A stretch of 64,000 nt of DNA from Anoplolepis gracilipes (GCF_047496725.1 NC_132976.1:5874001-5938000); one strand, 5' to 3'; positions 1 to 12,829 are shown, numbered from the stretch's first letter. Made by a program: numbers and translations. The notes: generated by a model not told the origin, from the letters alone.

Positions 1-1773
1 CTCTCTCTCTCTCTTTCTCTCTTTCTTTTTCTCCTTCTTTCCTATCTTTCATTCTCGAAATCTCGGCGCTCGTTTCTGCCTAAGCCGACTTAAAGCCGAT
101 TGACTTACAAAACTGCTATTTGGTCCACGATGATGGTCAATGCGAGATGCTCTCTGCGTTTTCTTTCTACCTCCGCGGCACCGACCGCGGTCTATTGCGC
201 CTTTATTGCGTGTAATCTTCGGCAACGAGCAATCAGCGAGCTTAACGTAGCGACCGGCGACTCATTACGTTTCTTCATTGCGGACACTTAGTCCGTCTCT
301 GAGCTTCGCACGTGAGTTCAAAGTGGATCATGAGACGGATTTCTTGTTGTTTTTTGGCGCGTTCACACGTCGCTCTTGAATTTATGCGAAGCGTGACATA
401 GGGAGAATATGAGTAGACGAAAACATGATGTAAAAACTTAAAAGTTCTCATAGACGTGTTAAATATATGTGACAATAATAATAGATTAATCGAGATTGAT
501 TAAATATACAGCGAATACCTTGGAAAAACATGGAATCTGAAATTCTCAGAGATTTCTTTTTGTATCTGGAAAAATTAGGAAAGTCATGGAAGTTTGAGAT
601 CTAGGAAATTTTGTCGAAAATTTTCTTTTTAATCATTTTTCTATCATTTTATAAACACTCAATCGTGTGTATAAAACTGGCGTCCCACTTTGTGGATACT
701 CATTAATTGTTGAGAGGGTATTCTACACAATTATTTAATATTATATTATTATTATTGCACTAATTAATATTATACTAATTTTAAAATATTAATATTGTAC
801 TAATTCTTATTATGTTTCCTTCCTGTAGAGAAAAATTATATGCTTATAAAAGTTATTCAGTTTTTTCTTACATTTAGAAATTTAGCACTTGAAACTTAAG
901 AGATTCTGTGTTTTTCTTTCGTATAAATGAAAGCAATTAAATTAGAAAACGCATGTAATAAAAAAAATTTATTTTAGGGAAAGTTGTATTAAAGAAAAGT
1001 TTGAAAATATTCTCTTTACTTGGAATTTTGAATAAAAATACCTAGAAAGTCGGGGAATTTTTTACAAGATTTGAATAGATGCTGTTATAAAATGATTAAA
1101 TACATTTTTAAACTTCAGAATTTGCTTTTGCGCCTAAATATGTGTCGTTAGAGATATTTCATTAAAATAATAGAGAAATTATATTAGAGAATGATATATT
1201 TTTTTATTTACTTACTTCTTTTATTATTTTCAAAAATATTCTTTAATAAAAATGTTTCTTTATGACAGTATAATTTTCAAAGTTAATATAAAAGGAGATA
1301 TATCTCACTGTGTTAAGTCATGTAAATTTTGTAGAAAGTTTATGAAATTCGATGTATGGTTTCCTTCAAGAAACATTTTGTGCATCCAACGATAAAGGCG
1401 TGGCCGAAAAGGCGCCGATTCTCAAGATAACTCGGCCGATCTTCAAGCACACGTATTACGTCAACTATCGTCGCTTTATCCGAGATAAATAATAATGTTT
1501 CGGGCACACACACCGCGGAGGTCCGTCCGTAAATTAGGGCCGCGACGTGCTGGGCCTCACCTGCGTACACGAACGAGTTTAATGATTGTTTAATGGGAGC
1601 GCGCGTGTCGTAAATTATCCATGTATTCGACGCTCAAATGCTTGAAATTGCCTCCGGGTCCTGAGCACGGGTATACACAGCCAACCCTCACTTCTGGCCT
1701 CGCTTTCTCCCCTTTCCCTCCTCCCCTGTCTCTTGCATGCCGCCTTCATCTTTCGTTCTGCATCTTTGTTTTT

Positions 1774-1807
<34 letters not shown>

Positions 1808-2267
1808 TTCCTTTCTCACTTTTATTGGAGAATTACAACGTTAAAAGAAACGCATTACGAATATATCGCGCGGCATCGATAGAAATTTTGCTGCGATTTC
1901 GACCTTCGGGATAATATTAACAAAAATTGCAACGACAATAGCACTTGGACTTGCAATTGAGTTGTGACCTACAGACTTTTTACAGATAACAATAAACCAT
2001 TTTTTTATAATAATGTTATCAAGTATATGTAGATTTTTTTATAGAGAAAGATTGTTATATTAAGGTGATCAATTTTTAAGAAAATCGTATAAGTACTAGA
2101 TATATTAATTCCATTTCTACATCAATAATCTTTACGAAATTTAGTGCAGTAAAAGTGAGACGTGAATAATAGATTTAGAAACAGATAAGCGATTTACAGA
2201 AATGTAAATTTATTATCTATTAAATTTAAAATAATTATTCACTTAAATTTTTTAGTCTAACGCTTAC
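1..2267 (-). other. Part of an intron of the ninaC-like gene
   Basis: This stretch follows the splice donor of the second ninaC-like coding exon on the minus strand. No kinase subdomain (catalytic HRD or DFG motifs) or myosin motor motif could be read on the minus strand, so the next exon should lie beyond the left edge and the intron should exceed 2.2 kb. It opens with a CT-rich tract (about 1-60) and has a (TC)n run near 1781-1812. A more GC-rich patch at 1360-1570 is open on the minus strand, but its translation matches nothing I recognise and does not continue the kinase. The rest is AT-rich. Confidence 0.6.
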
Positions 2268-2449
2268 CTCCATGATAAACCATATCTCGTCGTATTCGGA
2301 CTTCTTCACGGATCGTCTGCGATATATTCCGTAAAAATCTGGGAGATTTGGATGACCGGCGAAATCGCGAAGGATACGATATTCCTCCACAATCAGAGAT
2401 TGCGTTTCCGGCGTGAGCTTTTGAATCTTAATAGCAACCTTTTTATTTC
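2268..2449 (-). CDS. ninaC: ninaC / myosin III-like, second coding exon (kinase N-lobe)
   Basis: This exon carries kinase subdomains II to V of a NinaC-type protein, a Ser/Thr kinase fused to an unconventional myosin motor that acts in fly photoreceptor rhabdomeres. Visible motifs are the ATP-binding lysine motif VAIKIQ, an alpha-C helix with EEYRILRDF, then HPNLPDFYGIYRR and the hinge-approaching DEIWFIME. The order EEYRxLRD..HPNLPxFYG..DEIWFxME is characteristic of NinaC/MYO3 kinases. The acceptor reads TTTCAG|GA and the donor ATGGAG|GTAAGC on the minus strand. The exon joins the previous one in phase 1, rebuilding a Gly codon (G|GA) to give AGNKKVAIKIQ. The rest of the kinase, the motor and the tail are off the window. 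A MYO3 gene that is not strictly ninaC cannot be excluded. Confidence 0.85.
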
Positions 2450-2582
2450 CTGAAACACAACCGATTGCGTTTATTTCTATGCACAATTATTTATTGCTGT
2501 TGCAGATTTCCTATTCATTCCTATATATTTGCATTTTGAATTATACTGACGATATATGCGTGTATTCTATTGCGTTATTTAC

Positions 2583-2799
2583 CGGCTTGTTGATCAATTC
2601 CTTCATACACGTCACCGTGTACGCCATCACCGATGCGATCCTTCAACGCGTATCTTTTTCCCGGATCTTGAATGCTATCCAATCGCGTAAGAGTCCCATG
2701 TTCTGTGTCTTGGTTTCTATCTTGATTCTCCATCCGTTTATGTCGATCGTTACTTGCTCTTTGTTTCCCGTAACCCGTAAAATCGTTCATCTTGCGCAT
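2583..2799 (-). CDS. ninaC: ninaC / myosin III-like, first coding exon (start and glycine loop)
   Basis: Start of the kinase-myosin gene. The exon gives a polar N-terminal leader of about 45 residues (MRKMNDFTGYGKQR...), then DPGKRYALKDRIGDGVHGDVYEG, which contains a canonical GxGxxG nucleotide-binding loop (GDGVHG). The donor is CAAGCCG|GTAAAT on the minus strand, and a 133-nt intron separates it from the next exon. ATG 2799 is the first in-frame ATG after an in-frame TAA. A polypyrimidine-CAG acceptor (TATATTTCAG) lies a few bases upstream, so a 5' untranslated exon further right is likely. Internal Met codons offer shorter alternative starts. In the known family this domain phosphorylates phototransduction partners and links to an actin-based motor. 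Confidence 0.8.
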
Positions 2800-5700
2800 A
2801 GACAGCGTCTGAAATATATGGAATATGAAGCTGAAAGGGTTTTATATAGATTATCTGAAAATATAGACGAAATTATAGATTAATTATGAAAATATAATTA
2901 AATATGTACACTATAATTTATACTTTTATAATTCGAAATTAGCGATATGCCATTTAATATTATAATGCAGCACATTTATGTCTTTTCTTTTTCAGAAACT
3001 TATGGACGTGAACATCAAGAAAAATATTCTACGCCCTTTTCATATCCTTGAAAAATCACTATCAACGCCTCTTTCTCGTGATCGAGCCGCGGAATTGAAG
3101 AGATGACTCTCCGGACGTTCTTGGAATATTTTAAGAGGCATCAGGATCTGTCGGCCGGTCGAATGTTTTAGCAACGTATCGGTGAGTGCTAATTATATTC
3201 TCTCTCCCCGTGAACGAGTGGTAATCGTTAATTAGTAGCTTGCTTCCTGAAAGCTTCGGCAGGCGTTGTCGAAGAAGGTTGCAACGAAAAAAGGATCGAG
3301 AAGGCGTTGTCGACGAACATGACTCGCATCTCTGTCTATTTATCGGTCGTTTAATCGAATTATATTAAGCCTCTGTGTCGTGATTTAATCGAATTCCTTT
3401 TACTCAAACAATTAAGACGCATCTATCGAAATATTTATGGTGCATGATACAGAAAATAATTAAAATGTCTTATAACAACGTTAAATTTATCGTCTTTGCG
3501 CCAATAAATATTTGCAGTTAATTGAAATAAAATATATATTTTTAGAGTAACATTTTATTTATTAAAGTGTGTGCATAAATTTTAATTATGGTTAATATCA
3601 ATATTTATTTCCTTTGTTGGCCTTTTCGCAAATATCAATGCTTATTCTAAAAAGATTTTTATTTATTAATTATACACATATAATCATGAGAATTGAGTTT
3701 GCATCGAATACTAAGACTAGATACTTCAAGATGTTTTATTATTGCTTTAGACAATTCTTTTGTTCGCCTTATTTTTCGTGATATTAAATTAACACTTTCA
3801 AATACTTGCAAAAAATTAATCTGCCGTATTTTCTCGATATGTCCGCGAACTTGCATAAATCCCTACGCATATCGGCGAGGAGACTGGCCGATGCGTAGGG
3901 TGAGAACAGAGAGAAATCACACGTCGTTAGCCAATTCATTTATTCGCGATCGGCGCCCGTTCGGCATAATCCGTCGATTTGTCGGCGCGACGTGTCCCGT
4001 GTAATGTCGCTTCTTGCCGCTTGTAATCGAGTTCGAGAGAAGGAGAGCGACTCGAGCAAGAGGACGGCGCGTCGCTGACTATATGTGAACGGGCATAAGA
4101 AAAGCAACTCGATCCGGAGGACGTTCACAGTTCCGTCTTCCACTCCTCCCTCTCTGCTTTTGTTAAATCTCGACGCCCTCCAGGATCTTCCTGCCTCTGT
4201 CTCTCCCCTTTTGCACCCTCGCTCTTCGTCGCCTTTCTCCTCGCTTTGCACCATTGTCGGTTTATTGATATGGTAAACGCTAAATTATTGATGCATGTCG
4301 CGAGACAACGAAAAAGGAGAGGAAGAGCAGGAAAAGAAAGAGGTAGATGAGAACGGATCCCGTGATTTCAAAAAAAAGCTTCTCGCGTCACTCGATCTGT
4401 CATTCGGTCTTCCCGCGGCTCTTTCTCGCCCTCTTCGCTTCGACCTCTTCTGCGTATTAAACATCTGAGGTGGACTCGAGCATCTCTTTAAAAGGAAGGA
4501 AGATCTGCAGGACGACGAAATGCGCGCTTGTGAGAAGTTTCGTGATATATTTACGAGGAACCATCGCGAAGCATCTGTTAATAGGTGCGAATCTGTGTGA
4601 ACTTTTCAAGTTTAATTTCCTTCTTGAACTTGACTAGTTTACTCTTCGTTTATGTTGTTTTATATTGAACTGGTTAGCAAAAACATATATTGCGAGCTTG
4701 AATATATAATAATTGCGATTTTTCTTAAGAAGAATTATTAATGTCAAGCAGATGAATAGCATTTTAATGCCTTGTTTTTATTATCACTATTTTTAAAAAA
4801 TTACTATAGCGCTGCTTTTATTGTTTTTTTCAAACATAATATGATAAAATAATTATTATAAACTTTAATGGCCTTTTGAGAGTCTTGCTAAAATTAAATT
4901 TAATTTACAATATATAGATATGTAGATAATGGCAAAATCTAATTGCTGTAAGACAACCGCTGTTCTAATTCCAATACTTAATTGTATCTCACGTGCGATT
5001 AATTGTTGCTGTCAAAATAGAGATCAATAAATCTTTGGGCATTCCTTTCCGTGAAATCACAGAGGAGGGAAGACACACGTTCGTTTCTCGAAAAAGCAAC
5101 TGTGGGAAAGTCGATATTCATTCGATCTTGGAGAATTGTCGTCTGCCGGAATGTTAGCCCCGCGAATCCCTGGGAAGAAACGGCAACAGTAGTAGTGGAG
5201 TGAAAGAAAAAAAAAGAGGAGAGAGAGGGAGGAGGAAGACGACCGAAAACGAGTGTGGTTCGAGTCTGACTGGACCCGAGACCAGTTGAAAAGGGTTCGA
5301 CACTCCTCTCCCGCCGGAAAGTGAACCACTGACAAGTGCTCGCTCGCATCTCTTCCGTGTCCGTGTAAGAAGCGTGCACTTGCATAACATCGTTAATCAC
5401 TTATGCCTTGTTTTCCTCTTGCGATCAATTAGTTATCGTCACGATTAGAATGTCCAGAGAACTTATGTTTAGTTTCTACAAAATTGAATCTTGCATATGA
5501 TTAAAATTCCTTATTGTGAAAAATATACGACTGTGAAATTATTTTCCGATTATTTGTATAATCAAATAATTCAAATAATGTAAAAACTTTTCAATATTGC
5601 AGTACGTAAAATTAGCATGAGTTATATTAAGTTGATTTTTTTAAATTATCTTTTAAATATTCTCTTTTCTTCGTCGTTTTTCCAAAATTTTTTTATTGTT

Positions 5701-8470
5701 TGGATCTATATCATTCTCTCAGTATAGACACTTGCAAGGAAGGAATCGCCGCACGGATCGAGTCTTTCCGCATACTGATTCGAACTACTCGCGGCGTAAA
5801 GCGTGCATATCTCGAAAGCGGGACGTCTTACGCATTCCTTTTTTGCTCCGTGCCTGGTCCCTTTTACAGATGTTCAACGATCGATGCTTTCGGCAGATAA
5901 AGCTCGTCACAACCTTCCGTTTGTAGATTCCGAGCTCGAGGTGTCGTAGCTCTCGCGTTCTCGTCATGAAAAATCGCATCGATCGTATGCTATCTCCGTC
6001 AGCGGGTTAATTGGTACCAAGAATCTGATCGATCTTCTCTTCGTCGAACTCATACAATATTTATCTTCTCTTATATTTTCTTGGACCCGCCTTTTTTCTA
6101 CTTTTTCTCGGTTTTCTCTTCCTTATTTCATTTATTTGTCATTAATATTTCATTATTCATCGATATAATGTACGTAGGAATATCATAAATAATAACTAAC
6201 AATAAAAGTGGCTCTTATATTTAATCAATTATTTAGTTTTTCTTTGTGCTACTCGTAAAACAAAAAAGTAAAATTATGTGTGTCACATGCCATAATTCTA
6301 GTCCGGATCGATACATTTCGTTTCTGTCCGTATTAATGTTACACTTCTGTTCATATGTTATTCTTCAGGCAATATGTATATTTGCAATATCTTTGACTTT
6401 ATTATTTCTTGTGGGATTTTTTTTTCGCAATCGTGATATAGTAACGTAATGATGACAAGAGGAGAAAGGCTTCGCGAAGGGCGCGCGAAAATTGTATGTA
6501 CTTACTTATACGTAAGAAACGCCGCTCTCTCAAGTAGTCCCGCGCACAACGAAATTCACCTCTAATTAAAACACGTTTGATAGGTCGTCATGCCCCGCGG
6601 CGTTCACCCTTGCAGCGCGACCTGAACTAAGTGTACTACGGTCGCATTTGTATAGGGTAGCTGGCTGCGATCTACGTGGCAAGGGATGCGAGCGCGATGC
6701 TTGGCTTCCATGATCCAATAATGCCGACTTAATTAGCTAACTGTCTAACTCCGAGCAAGCCTGTTAGCTCATTGATTTCACTCGACAGACTGCCGTTTGT
6801 TCCGCGTAACTCTGTTCTATCCTTTCCCCTCGAAAAGATATTCTCTTCTATTCATCGTTAATAGAATCGCGTTCCAGGATTCTCTGGACCATACGGATTG
6901 GTTTTTCTCGTCTCTCATTTGTGCTTTTCAGATTGCTTATCTAGAGATTCTCTTAATAAGTTTTCCGCGACGCTTTTCAGCACTTTCTCTTATCGATAAA
7001 TCTTAATTTTATTCATAGAATTTGCGCTTGAGAGGAAAGAATTACTTATAACTGGAATCATTATTTTTTACTTTATTGTTTCATATCGTTAAAATTAAAT
7101 AATACTCTAATCTGAAATGAATTTTATTTGTTAGTAATAAAAAATATAATAACAGTAAAACATATATTAAATAAAATATTAATTATTAAAAATATTAATT
7201 AAATATAATTATTAAATAAAATACATATATATTAATTTTTCATTATCATATATCTTATCGTTACACCATAAAGAAACTTTTGCATTCTTGTTTTATTAAT
7301 AACTATGGAGATATTAACTTAATTCCTTTTATCTCTTTCTCTCTTATATTAATAGTAGAAAAAGATAATAAAATATATTTAATTATAATTTTATAAAAAA
7401 ATAAAAAATTTGATTATTATTTCTTGACTAAGAATAAAACGTTTAAAACTTTGCGTTTTGAAAAATGATATTAAACATTTTCTGCTATGCGTTAATTTTG
7501 ATGAGACAGCATTTTCTTGCTCACTTTTGCATACCGGAAATGTATAATTATTGCATGCATATCCAGCATCCAATAAAGTAAATGAAAAGAGTAAATGCAT
7601 AAAGTAAGTGAATAAGAGAAAAACGATGCGCAAGTTTGCTTCTAGTCTCGTTCTTTAGATCGATGCACCTTGGAAAAGGATCTCCCGGAGGGCGGCGCAC
7701 GCGCGATAAATTAATGCGCTTTATCGCGGCTTCTTCAGGGTCGTCCGGGCCGCTGTCGCCGTCAAAGGAAGCCGCGTTCGCCGTTCACCAGACCGTACAG
7801 TTAATGCGGATGCGCTCCTTCTTGTGTCTCGCGAGTGCTTCCTTTCGGATTTCGTCCTCTTACCGCGACCGCGCGTATCCTGCCTACTTTGTTGCGCATT
7901 TCTCCGCGTCATCAACTTAACAGTTTGTTACGCGCGAATATCCTTGGGAGCTCATAAAAAAGTAATTAGCTCTCTTTCGCTTGCGAGATTAAAAATAATC
8001 TTCTACAGTTTGTGGCAAACGATAATGTTTATACGTCGCATGAGTTGCAACGGGACCACAAAGTTCGCATCGTAAAAATGATTCCGATGCAGTGTATTGG
8101 GCTGATTCTTGAAAGGAGATCTATATGTATGTGTATAACGAATTTTTTAGAAATAAAATATAAAAAATATATGGTAAAAAGAGAAAAATTGAAATTAAAA
8201 TTGGGTATATGTATAATTGAATATATTATTATATATGTACAATATATAAAAGATTAAAAATACGCGTATACATAAATTATAATTATATTGTAGATACATT
8301 GTATGGAAATTTTTGATCACTACGGGGTCCATGCTGGGGACCATTGTCAACTTTGATGCTTATGATCCCCGTGTCGATCACGTACGAGTTGAGCGAATCA
8401 CGAAACTTATCTCTGACAATCTTGCTCATATCTTGTTGTTTATCATTTCATACAAAATCAATAAGTTTTA

Positions 8471-8494
8471 TCTCTCTCTCTCTCTCTCTCTCTT
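8471..8494. repeat. (TC)n microsatellite
   Basis: About 12 uninterrupted TC units, followed about 35 bp later by a T-run of some 17 bases. Simple-sequence DNA. Confidence 0.95.
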
Positions 8495-9432
8495 TTTCTC
8501 TTTACCTCACTTTTGATCACCATGTATCTTTTTTTTTTTTTTTTTATTCAAACCCTTTACACTGATCCACTGATGTTTCTTCGTTTCTCTTGCGATTGTC
8601 AGAGGAAAAGATATATGATAAAGCTTGTACCAGTCACACTTCAGATTATCGAGGGGTTGCATTAAAGAACGATAATCATACGGTATCGGTATTTATATAG
8701 TAATAATTACGTATTGATAATTTGTTATGATGGTGTAAAATATTATGGAGGTAATTTCTTAATATTTTTTCACAGCTAATTTGAAAAATCAAAATTCATG
8801 TTTTTACATAAAACTCGAGCCTGATATTTATTAATTGATATTATGTGCAGCATTATCGGTAGCAGTAGTAGCGCAAATGTATCTTCAGACAGAAGTCACG
8901 CGTACGCGCACGCGAGTAAGAGTTGCTAAGACAATTAGTCATTGCTAGAAACTTCGTGGCTTATTGTTAGTTCAAATGCGCTTTTTCTCAGTAAACATAG
9001 GATCAGCATAGATCTTTTCAAGGTCCTAACGCATAGTAATTTATGATGATGATCAATAAAAAAGAAGGTAACTCACATACTTATCTGATTCGAACGAGAT
9101 ATGAAAAATGATATTCTGAAAATATCTCTAAATATATAAAAATAGATCAAATGTTAATCGAATTAATACTTACATTATAATACTTACAAAACCTGATAAT
9201 GAATACGATGGAGATATAATTTGAAGGAACTCTTTTTATTGTACGCACGCATTGTTAAGTTGTGTACAATCATGTCCATCAAATGCGTCTCGTCTAATAA
9301 TACTGTGCTGGAGGTGTTATAGTTCACGTAGAAGTTAAAATTAAATATCAATTAAATAGAGTCATTACATAAATAAATTATAGGTTTGCTTAGTCTACGA
9401 ATTATTTTATATTACCCGCGCCACATTACGGA

Positions 9433-9433
<1 letters not shown>

Positions 9434-9487
<54 letters not shown>
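9434..9487. repeat. (AT)n microsatellite
   Basis: About 53 bases of alternating T and A with one register slip near 9440. It lies about 720 bp downstream of the Wnt10 stop codon, near or beyond the expected end of that transcript. Confidence 0.95.
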
Positions 9488-9493
<6 letters not shown>

Positions 9494-10208
9494 TACTTGC
9501 GCAATTTCTCTTCTAATGCAATTAGGTCTCTGCGATTGATTCACGTTTTTTTCGATACGCTTAGTACAATTCACAGATGATCGCTATAATTTCCGTAATG
9601 GGCGTTAAATAGAGTAAGAGTAGATTTCTGTCAGTCAGTTTTTCATAACATTAAAAAACACTTATGTGAAATTTAAGTTTAGACTCTTCGATAACATGCA
9701 AAATCTGCGCCATTCTATTTTCGCAATAAGAATTAAGACCAAATTTCAATAGTGCGATCAACGTGCTACTCTGTAATAAAGATTGTAATTTTAAATAAGG
9801 ACGAATGAAATAGAAGATTGAATTCAAAAGTTTTTTTCCGTCTCCTGTAGAAATCGGATTTAATTTTACTAACAAAGATTATTACTTTTCTAATACATTC
9901 GCAAAGTTTGAAACTAGCAGGGAGAGCTGCCCCTACATTGTGATTGCTCAGGAGAAATTTATGCCTGGTAATCCCGATTTCAATAAGAATTATATTATTA
10001 ATCCTCTCTTGATTGATTCTTGCGAACGAATAACCTCGCTGCGCGCATCGGGCGATGAATTCCCGAAATTAATTACTTCTCTTATCGTTCGAACCGTACG
10101 ACGTATTATCATCGTATCTTTTATCGATCGTCGACGCGAAACGAAAAGAGAAAGAAAAATCCAAGTATATCAGTCTTTGACTTTCGCCTTCCATTTCCCC
10201 TTTACGTC

Positions 10209-10733
10209 TTATTTGCAAACCGTGATCCATTCCTCCACCGTGCAATTCTGACATTGCACGAAGCAGCACCAGTGAAATTTGCACTTGCACCGCTCCGTTC
10301 GCCGCTGTCGCACTACGTTGTATCCTCTGCCACAACACAAATTGGCGCATCCGTCACCGCCGGTGCTGGTCTTGTTGCACTTGCGACCGGCGGTGCCGGA
10401 GATGTCGGCGGTCGAATCCCGTTCGCAAAAGTTGGGTGATTTCTGATAGTAGAAGAGTTGTTTAGCGAGATCCCGGGGTCTCCTCCTGCGGCCGTCACGA
10501 TGCTTCCTCTGTCTTTGCCGATCAGGCCGTCTCCGACGCAATCCTCGAATTCTGACAGACGGCGTCACGCTACCCAAATTGCTCTGCGTCACCAATACGG
10601 CGCTCCGGAAACGTTCCTTCAGGGTCTTGCCGACCATCCGGAAGTCTGGCGTGACCCTCCAGCAAGTTTTTAGCTCGCACGAGCCAGACATGCCGTGGCA
10701 CTTGCAGCGTACTTGCATGTTGCTCGCTACTGC
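10209..10733 (-). CDS. Wnt10: Wnt10, terminal exon (C-terminal Wnt core and stop)
   Basis: This exon encodes the last 174 residues of a secreted Wnt ligand that signals through Frizzled receptors. It opens with AVASNMQVRCKCHGMSGSC; the Ser in CHGMSGSC is the Porcupine palmitoleoylation site in known Wnts. KTCWRVTPDFR follows, then an Arg-rich linker (about residues 50-75), YYQKSPNFCERD, GTAGRKCNKTS, GCANLCCGRGYN and RCKCKFHWCCFVQC, and the protein ends EEWITVCK before TAA (10209-10211). The KSPNFCER block and the EEWITVCK ending resemble vertebrate WNT10 (ITEWVSVCK) more than Wnt1 or Wnt6. The acceptor reads ACATTGCAG|GCAGTAGCG on the minus strand. It joins the preceding exon in phase 0 to give HNNHAGRL-AVASN, the splice position seen in vertebrate WNT10 genes. 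Confidence 0.95.
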   Translation of the reverse strand, partial: AVASNMQVRCKCHGMSGSCELKTCWRVTPDFRMVGKTLKERFRSAVLVTQSNLGSVTPSVRIRGLRRRRPDRQRQRKHRDGRRRRPRDLAKQLFYYQKSPNFCERDSTADISGTAGRKCNKTSTGGDGCANLCCGRGYNVVRQRRTERCKCKFHWCCFVQCQNCTVEEWITVCK

Positions 10734-12545
10734 CTGCAATGTTTGTGAGACGATTTAATTAAAATCAGAATTAAAAATATGAATCATTCGTGATCGATAC
10801 TTTTGAAGCAAATAAAATAATATAACAAAGTATTAATTCAACTATTAAGATAAAATGTATGAAAATACGTTGAAAAGTATAATGATTTTAGTAAGACTTC
10901 TCTCTATCTCTTTCTCCTTTTGCAAATTTCTGCATCTTTGATTGCTCATTGTATAGAAATTTTTCATATTGAAAAAAATTCTATTCTATTGAATGTTCTA
11001 TTAAATTTTCTATTGAATAAAATTCAAATCAACTCAACATTCAAGAATCCACAGATATATAAAAGAAGGCGCGATCAAAGATGCCTTCTGCATTGATGAT
11101 CTTAAGCGACAAAATTGCGTAAAGAAACCGCTTCCACGTCAATTGACTTTGTAGAAAATCTATCGTCTTTTTCATTTACGTCTGCCGCGATTTCGAGTCT
11201 CTTTTTCATTCGTGGCCTTCGGTCCGGCAGAATCGAATCCTTCCCCAGATTGCGGTATCCGCGATGCCGCCGTTACGACGTCATCTGAAAAACGCCGGTT
11301 CTAACACGCTGTACAAACAGGTACGAGTCGCACGGATGCGCAGGGTGGTCAAGAGGCCGAGGGAAGAGAGAAGTGGGGAAAGGGGAGGGCTTAGTTTCTT
11401 TTAAACAAAGAGGTGTCGCGTACAAAACAGTTAATGAGTCTACGGCTGGGTGGTCCAGCCCGAGGCTTCGTCTTAATAACGTCGAGGCGAGAGAGCGAAC
11501 GTGGAGAGGTCCATGGAGGAAAGGAGGAGCCTTCTCTCTCTTCTCTCCGTTGTTCTCTTACTTTCTTTCTTTCCTTCCCTTTTCTCCATATACCTTTCTC
11601 CGTTCCTCTCCCTCTCTCTCTTGCTTTTTTTTTTTTTTTTTTTTTGCTCTTTTATCACAGCGATAGGAGGGAAGGAAGAAGACCGCGCACATCGCTAAAA
11701 AGTAAAAGCCGGCGAAAAGGTAGAAGGGAGAACGAGGAGAGGAGAATCGCGCGCAGGATAATTCGAAGCTCTCTCACGGACCCACGCAGGATGGCGTGCG
11801 AACTATATTATTCGCAGACGGACGTGGCACGCGATTGCGAATTCGCTTCCTCTCCGTCGTTTAACGGTACATTTCTTGCGCGCGCGTCTGTGCTTTAAGA
11901 TTTAAGATGGCGTATATTATATTTATCGTGGTATATTCTATGGGTATATACGAAAGTTGCTATAAAAGACGATAGTTTTCTTATAACAATTTATATTGAA
12001 AATTGCAGTTTCCCTCTTTTTGTCGATAGGATCAATGTTTGCATATATGTATATAATCCGTAGTATAAATTGATATATTAAAATATAGAGCCAGAAGAAA
12101 TTTTACGCGAAGGATATTAGTGCAAGGTTGAAGCGAGCGAGAGACTGAATAGTTTAATTAAGATTTTTTTACATTTAAATGCGCGAGTTATATCAAAAGA
12201 TGGGTATATTTAAAATTTACGGATACATATGAACTATATATCACTTTATATCAAATTTTGAAATTAATTATTAATACAATTAATTTAATTTTGGAAAACT
12301 ATTACAAATTCAAAGCTTATGTTACAGAAAAGATTAATTCATTATCACTTCTATTCTTAAAAATAAAATATACCTTTCTAATCCATTATTTAAAATATGC
12401 AACTCTTCACAATGTTAGGTGATAAAATTTAAACAGATAATATAAATACGGTGTACGTAATATTTCTTCTTTCCCTGTCTCTTCATTAATGAATACACTC
12501 ATATCCGGAATTTAACGACGTTAGAATTGCGACAGTAGCACTTAC
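10734..12545 (-). other. Wnt10 intron between the middle and last exons
   Basis: A 1.8-kb intron with donor TTTG|GTAAGT and acceptor TTGCAG on the minus strand. It contains a GC-richer block (about 11200-11850) with a 21-base T-run at 11625-11645 inside a pyrimidine-rich tract. Short open frames there are low-complexity and look non-coding. No further exon was seen. Confidence 0.85.
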
Positions 12546-12829
12546 CAAACGACCAGCATGATTATTGTGTAGATTCACTGTAGACTGTATGTCGCCGGCT
12601 TTCTCCCGCGTATCTAGGAACTGTCTCGAGAACTCCATGCCGTAGTCGAGATTGTGAGAGCAGCCACCCCACTTCCATTGAACGCCTCTGGCATTCGCCG
12701 GCGTTTTACCCTTGTAATTCGAAGGATCGCAGCCGCAGGAAAGTAGACGACCCATGCTGCAGGCACGAGCCACGTTGTGAGCCACACCAGCGGCCGAGAT
12801 CGCGTACGCAAACGCCGTCTCTCTGTAAC
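12546..12829 (-). CDS. Wnt10: Wnt10, middle exon
   Basis: A 284-nt exon encoding GYRETAFAYAISAAGVAHNV, then ARACSMGRLLSCGCD, VQWKWGGCSHNLDYGMEFSRQFLDTRE and NLHNNHAGRL. These are hallmarks of the Wnt N-terminal alpha-helical domain: the RETAFxYAI motif, the paired cysteines of CGCD, WxWGGCSxNxxxG and LHNNxAGR. The acceptor TTACAG|GTTACAGAG is phase 1 with the previous exon and rebuilds Gly from G|GT (LLQR-G-YRETAF). The donor is TTTG|GTAAGT, phase 0. Both junctions sit where vertebrate WNT10 genes are split (after FSRG and after NNRVGR). Between CGCD and WKWGGC there is only a short linker; vertebrate WNT10 has a much longer one. Confidence 0.95.

Larger units (their letters stand above)
2800..10208. 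other. Spacer between the ninaC-like gene and the Wnt10 3' end
   Basis: 7.4 kb without a recognisable coding exon on either strand. It should contain the ninaC promoter and 5' untranslated exon(s), and on the right the Wnt10 3' UTR (minus strand, leftward from 10208). Relatively GC-rich, CpG-containing patches lie at about 3850-4500, 5050-5390, 6450-6800 and 7640-8080. They produce short overlapping open frames on both strands with no family signature, and are better read as promoter or enhancer-like DNA than as genes. AT-rich DNA, a (TC)n tract (8471-8494), a T-run (about 8530-8546) and an (AT)n tract (9434-9487) fill the remainder. Confidence 0.6.

Noticed and set aside
1340..1570. Minus-strand frame as the next ninaC exon
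   Set aside because: It lacks the expected kinase continuation (glycine-rich linker, HRD, DFG motifs).
10254..10673. Open frames on the plus strand and the second minus frame over the last Wnt10 exon
   Set aside because: They are antisense or frame-shifted readings of the Wnt10 coding exon, whose correct frame has unmistakable Wnt motifs.
11473..11698. Lys/Glu-rich or Phe-rich frames around a T-run
   Set aside because: They come from a pyrimidine-rich low-complexity tract inside a Wnt10 intron.
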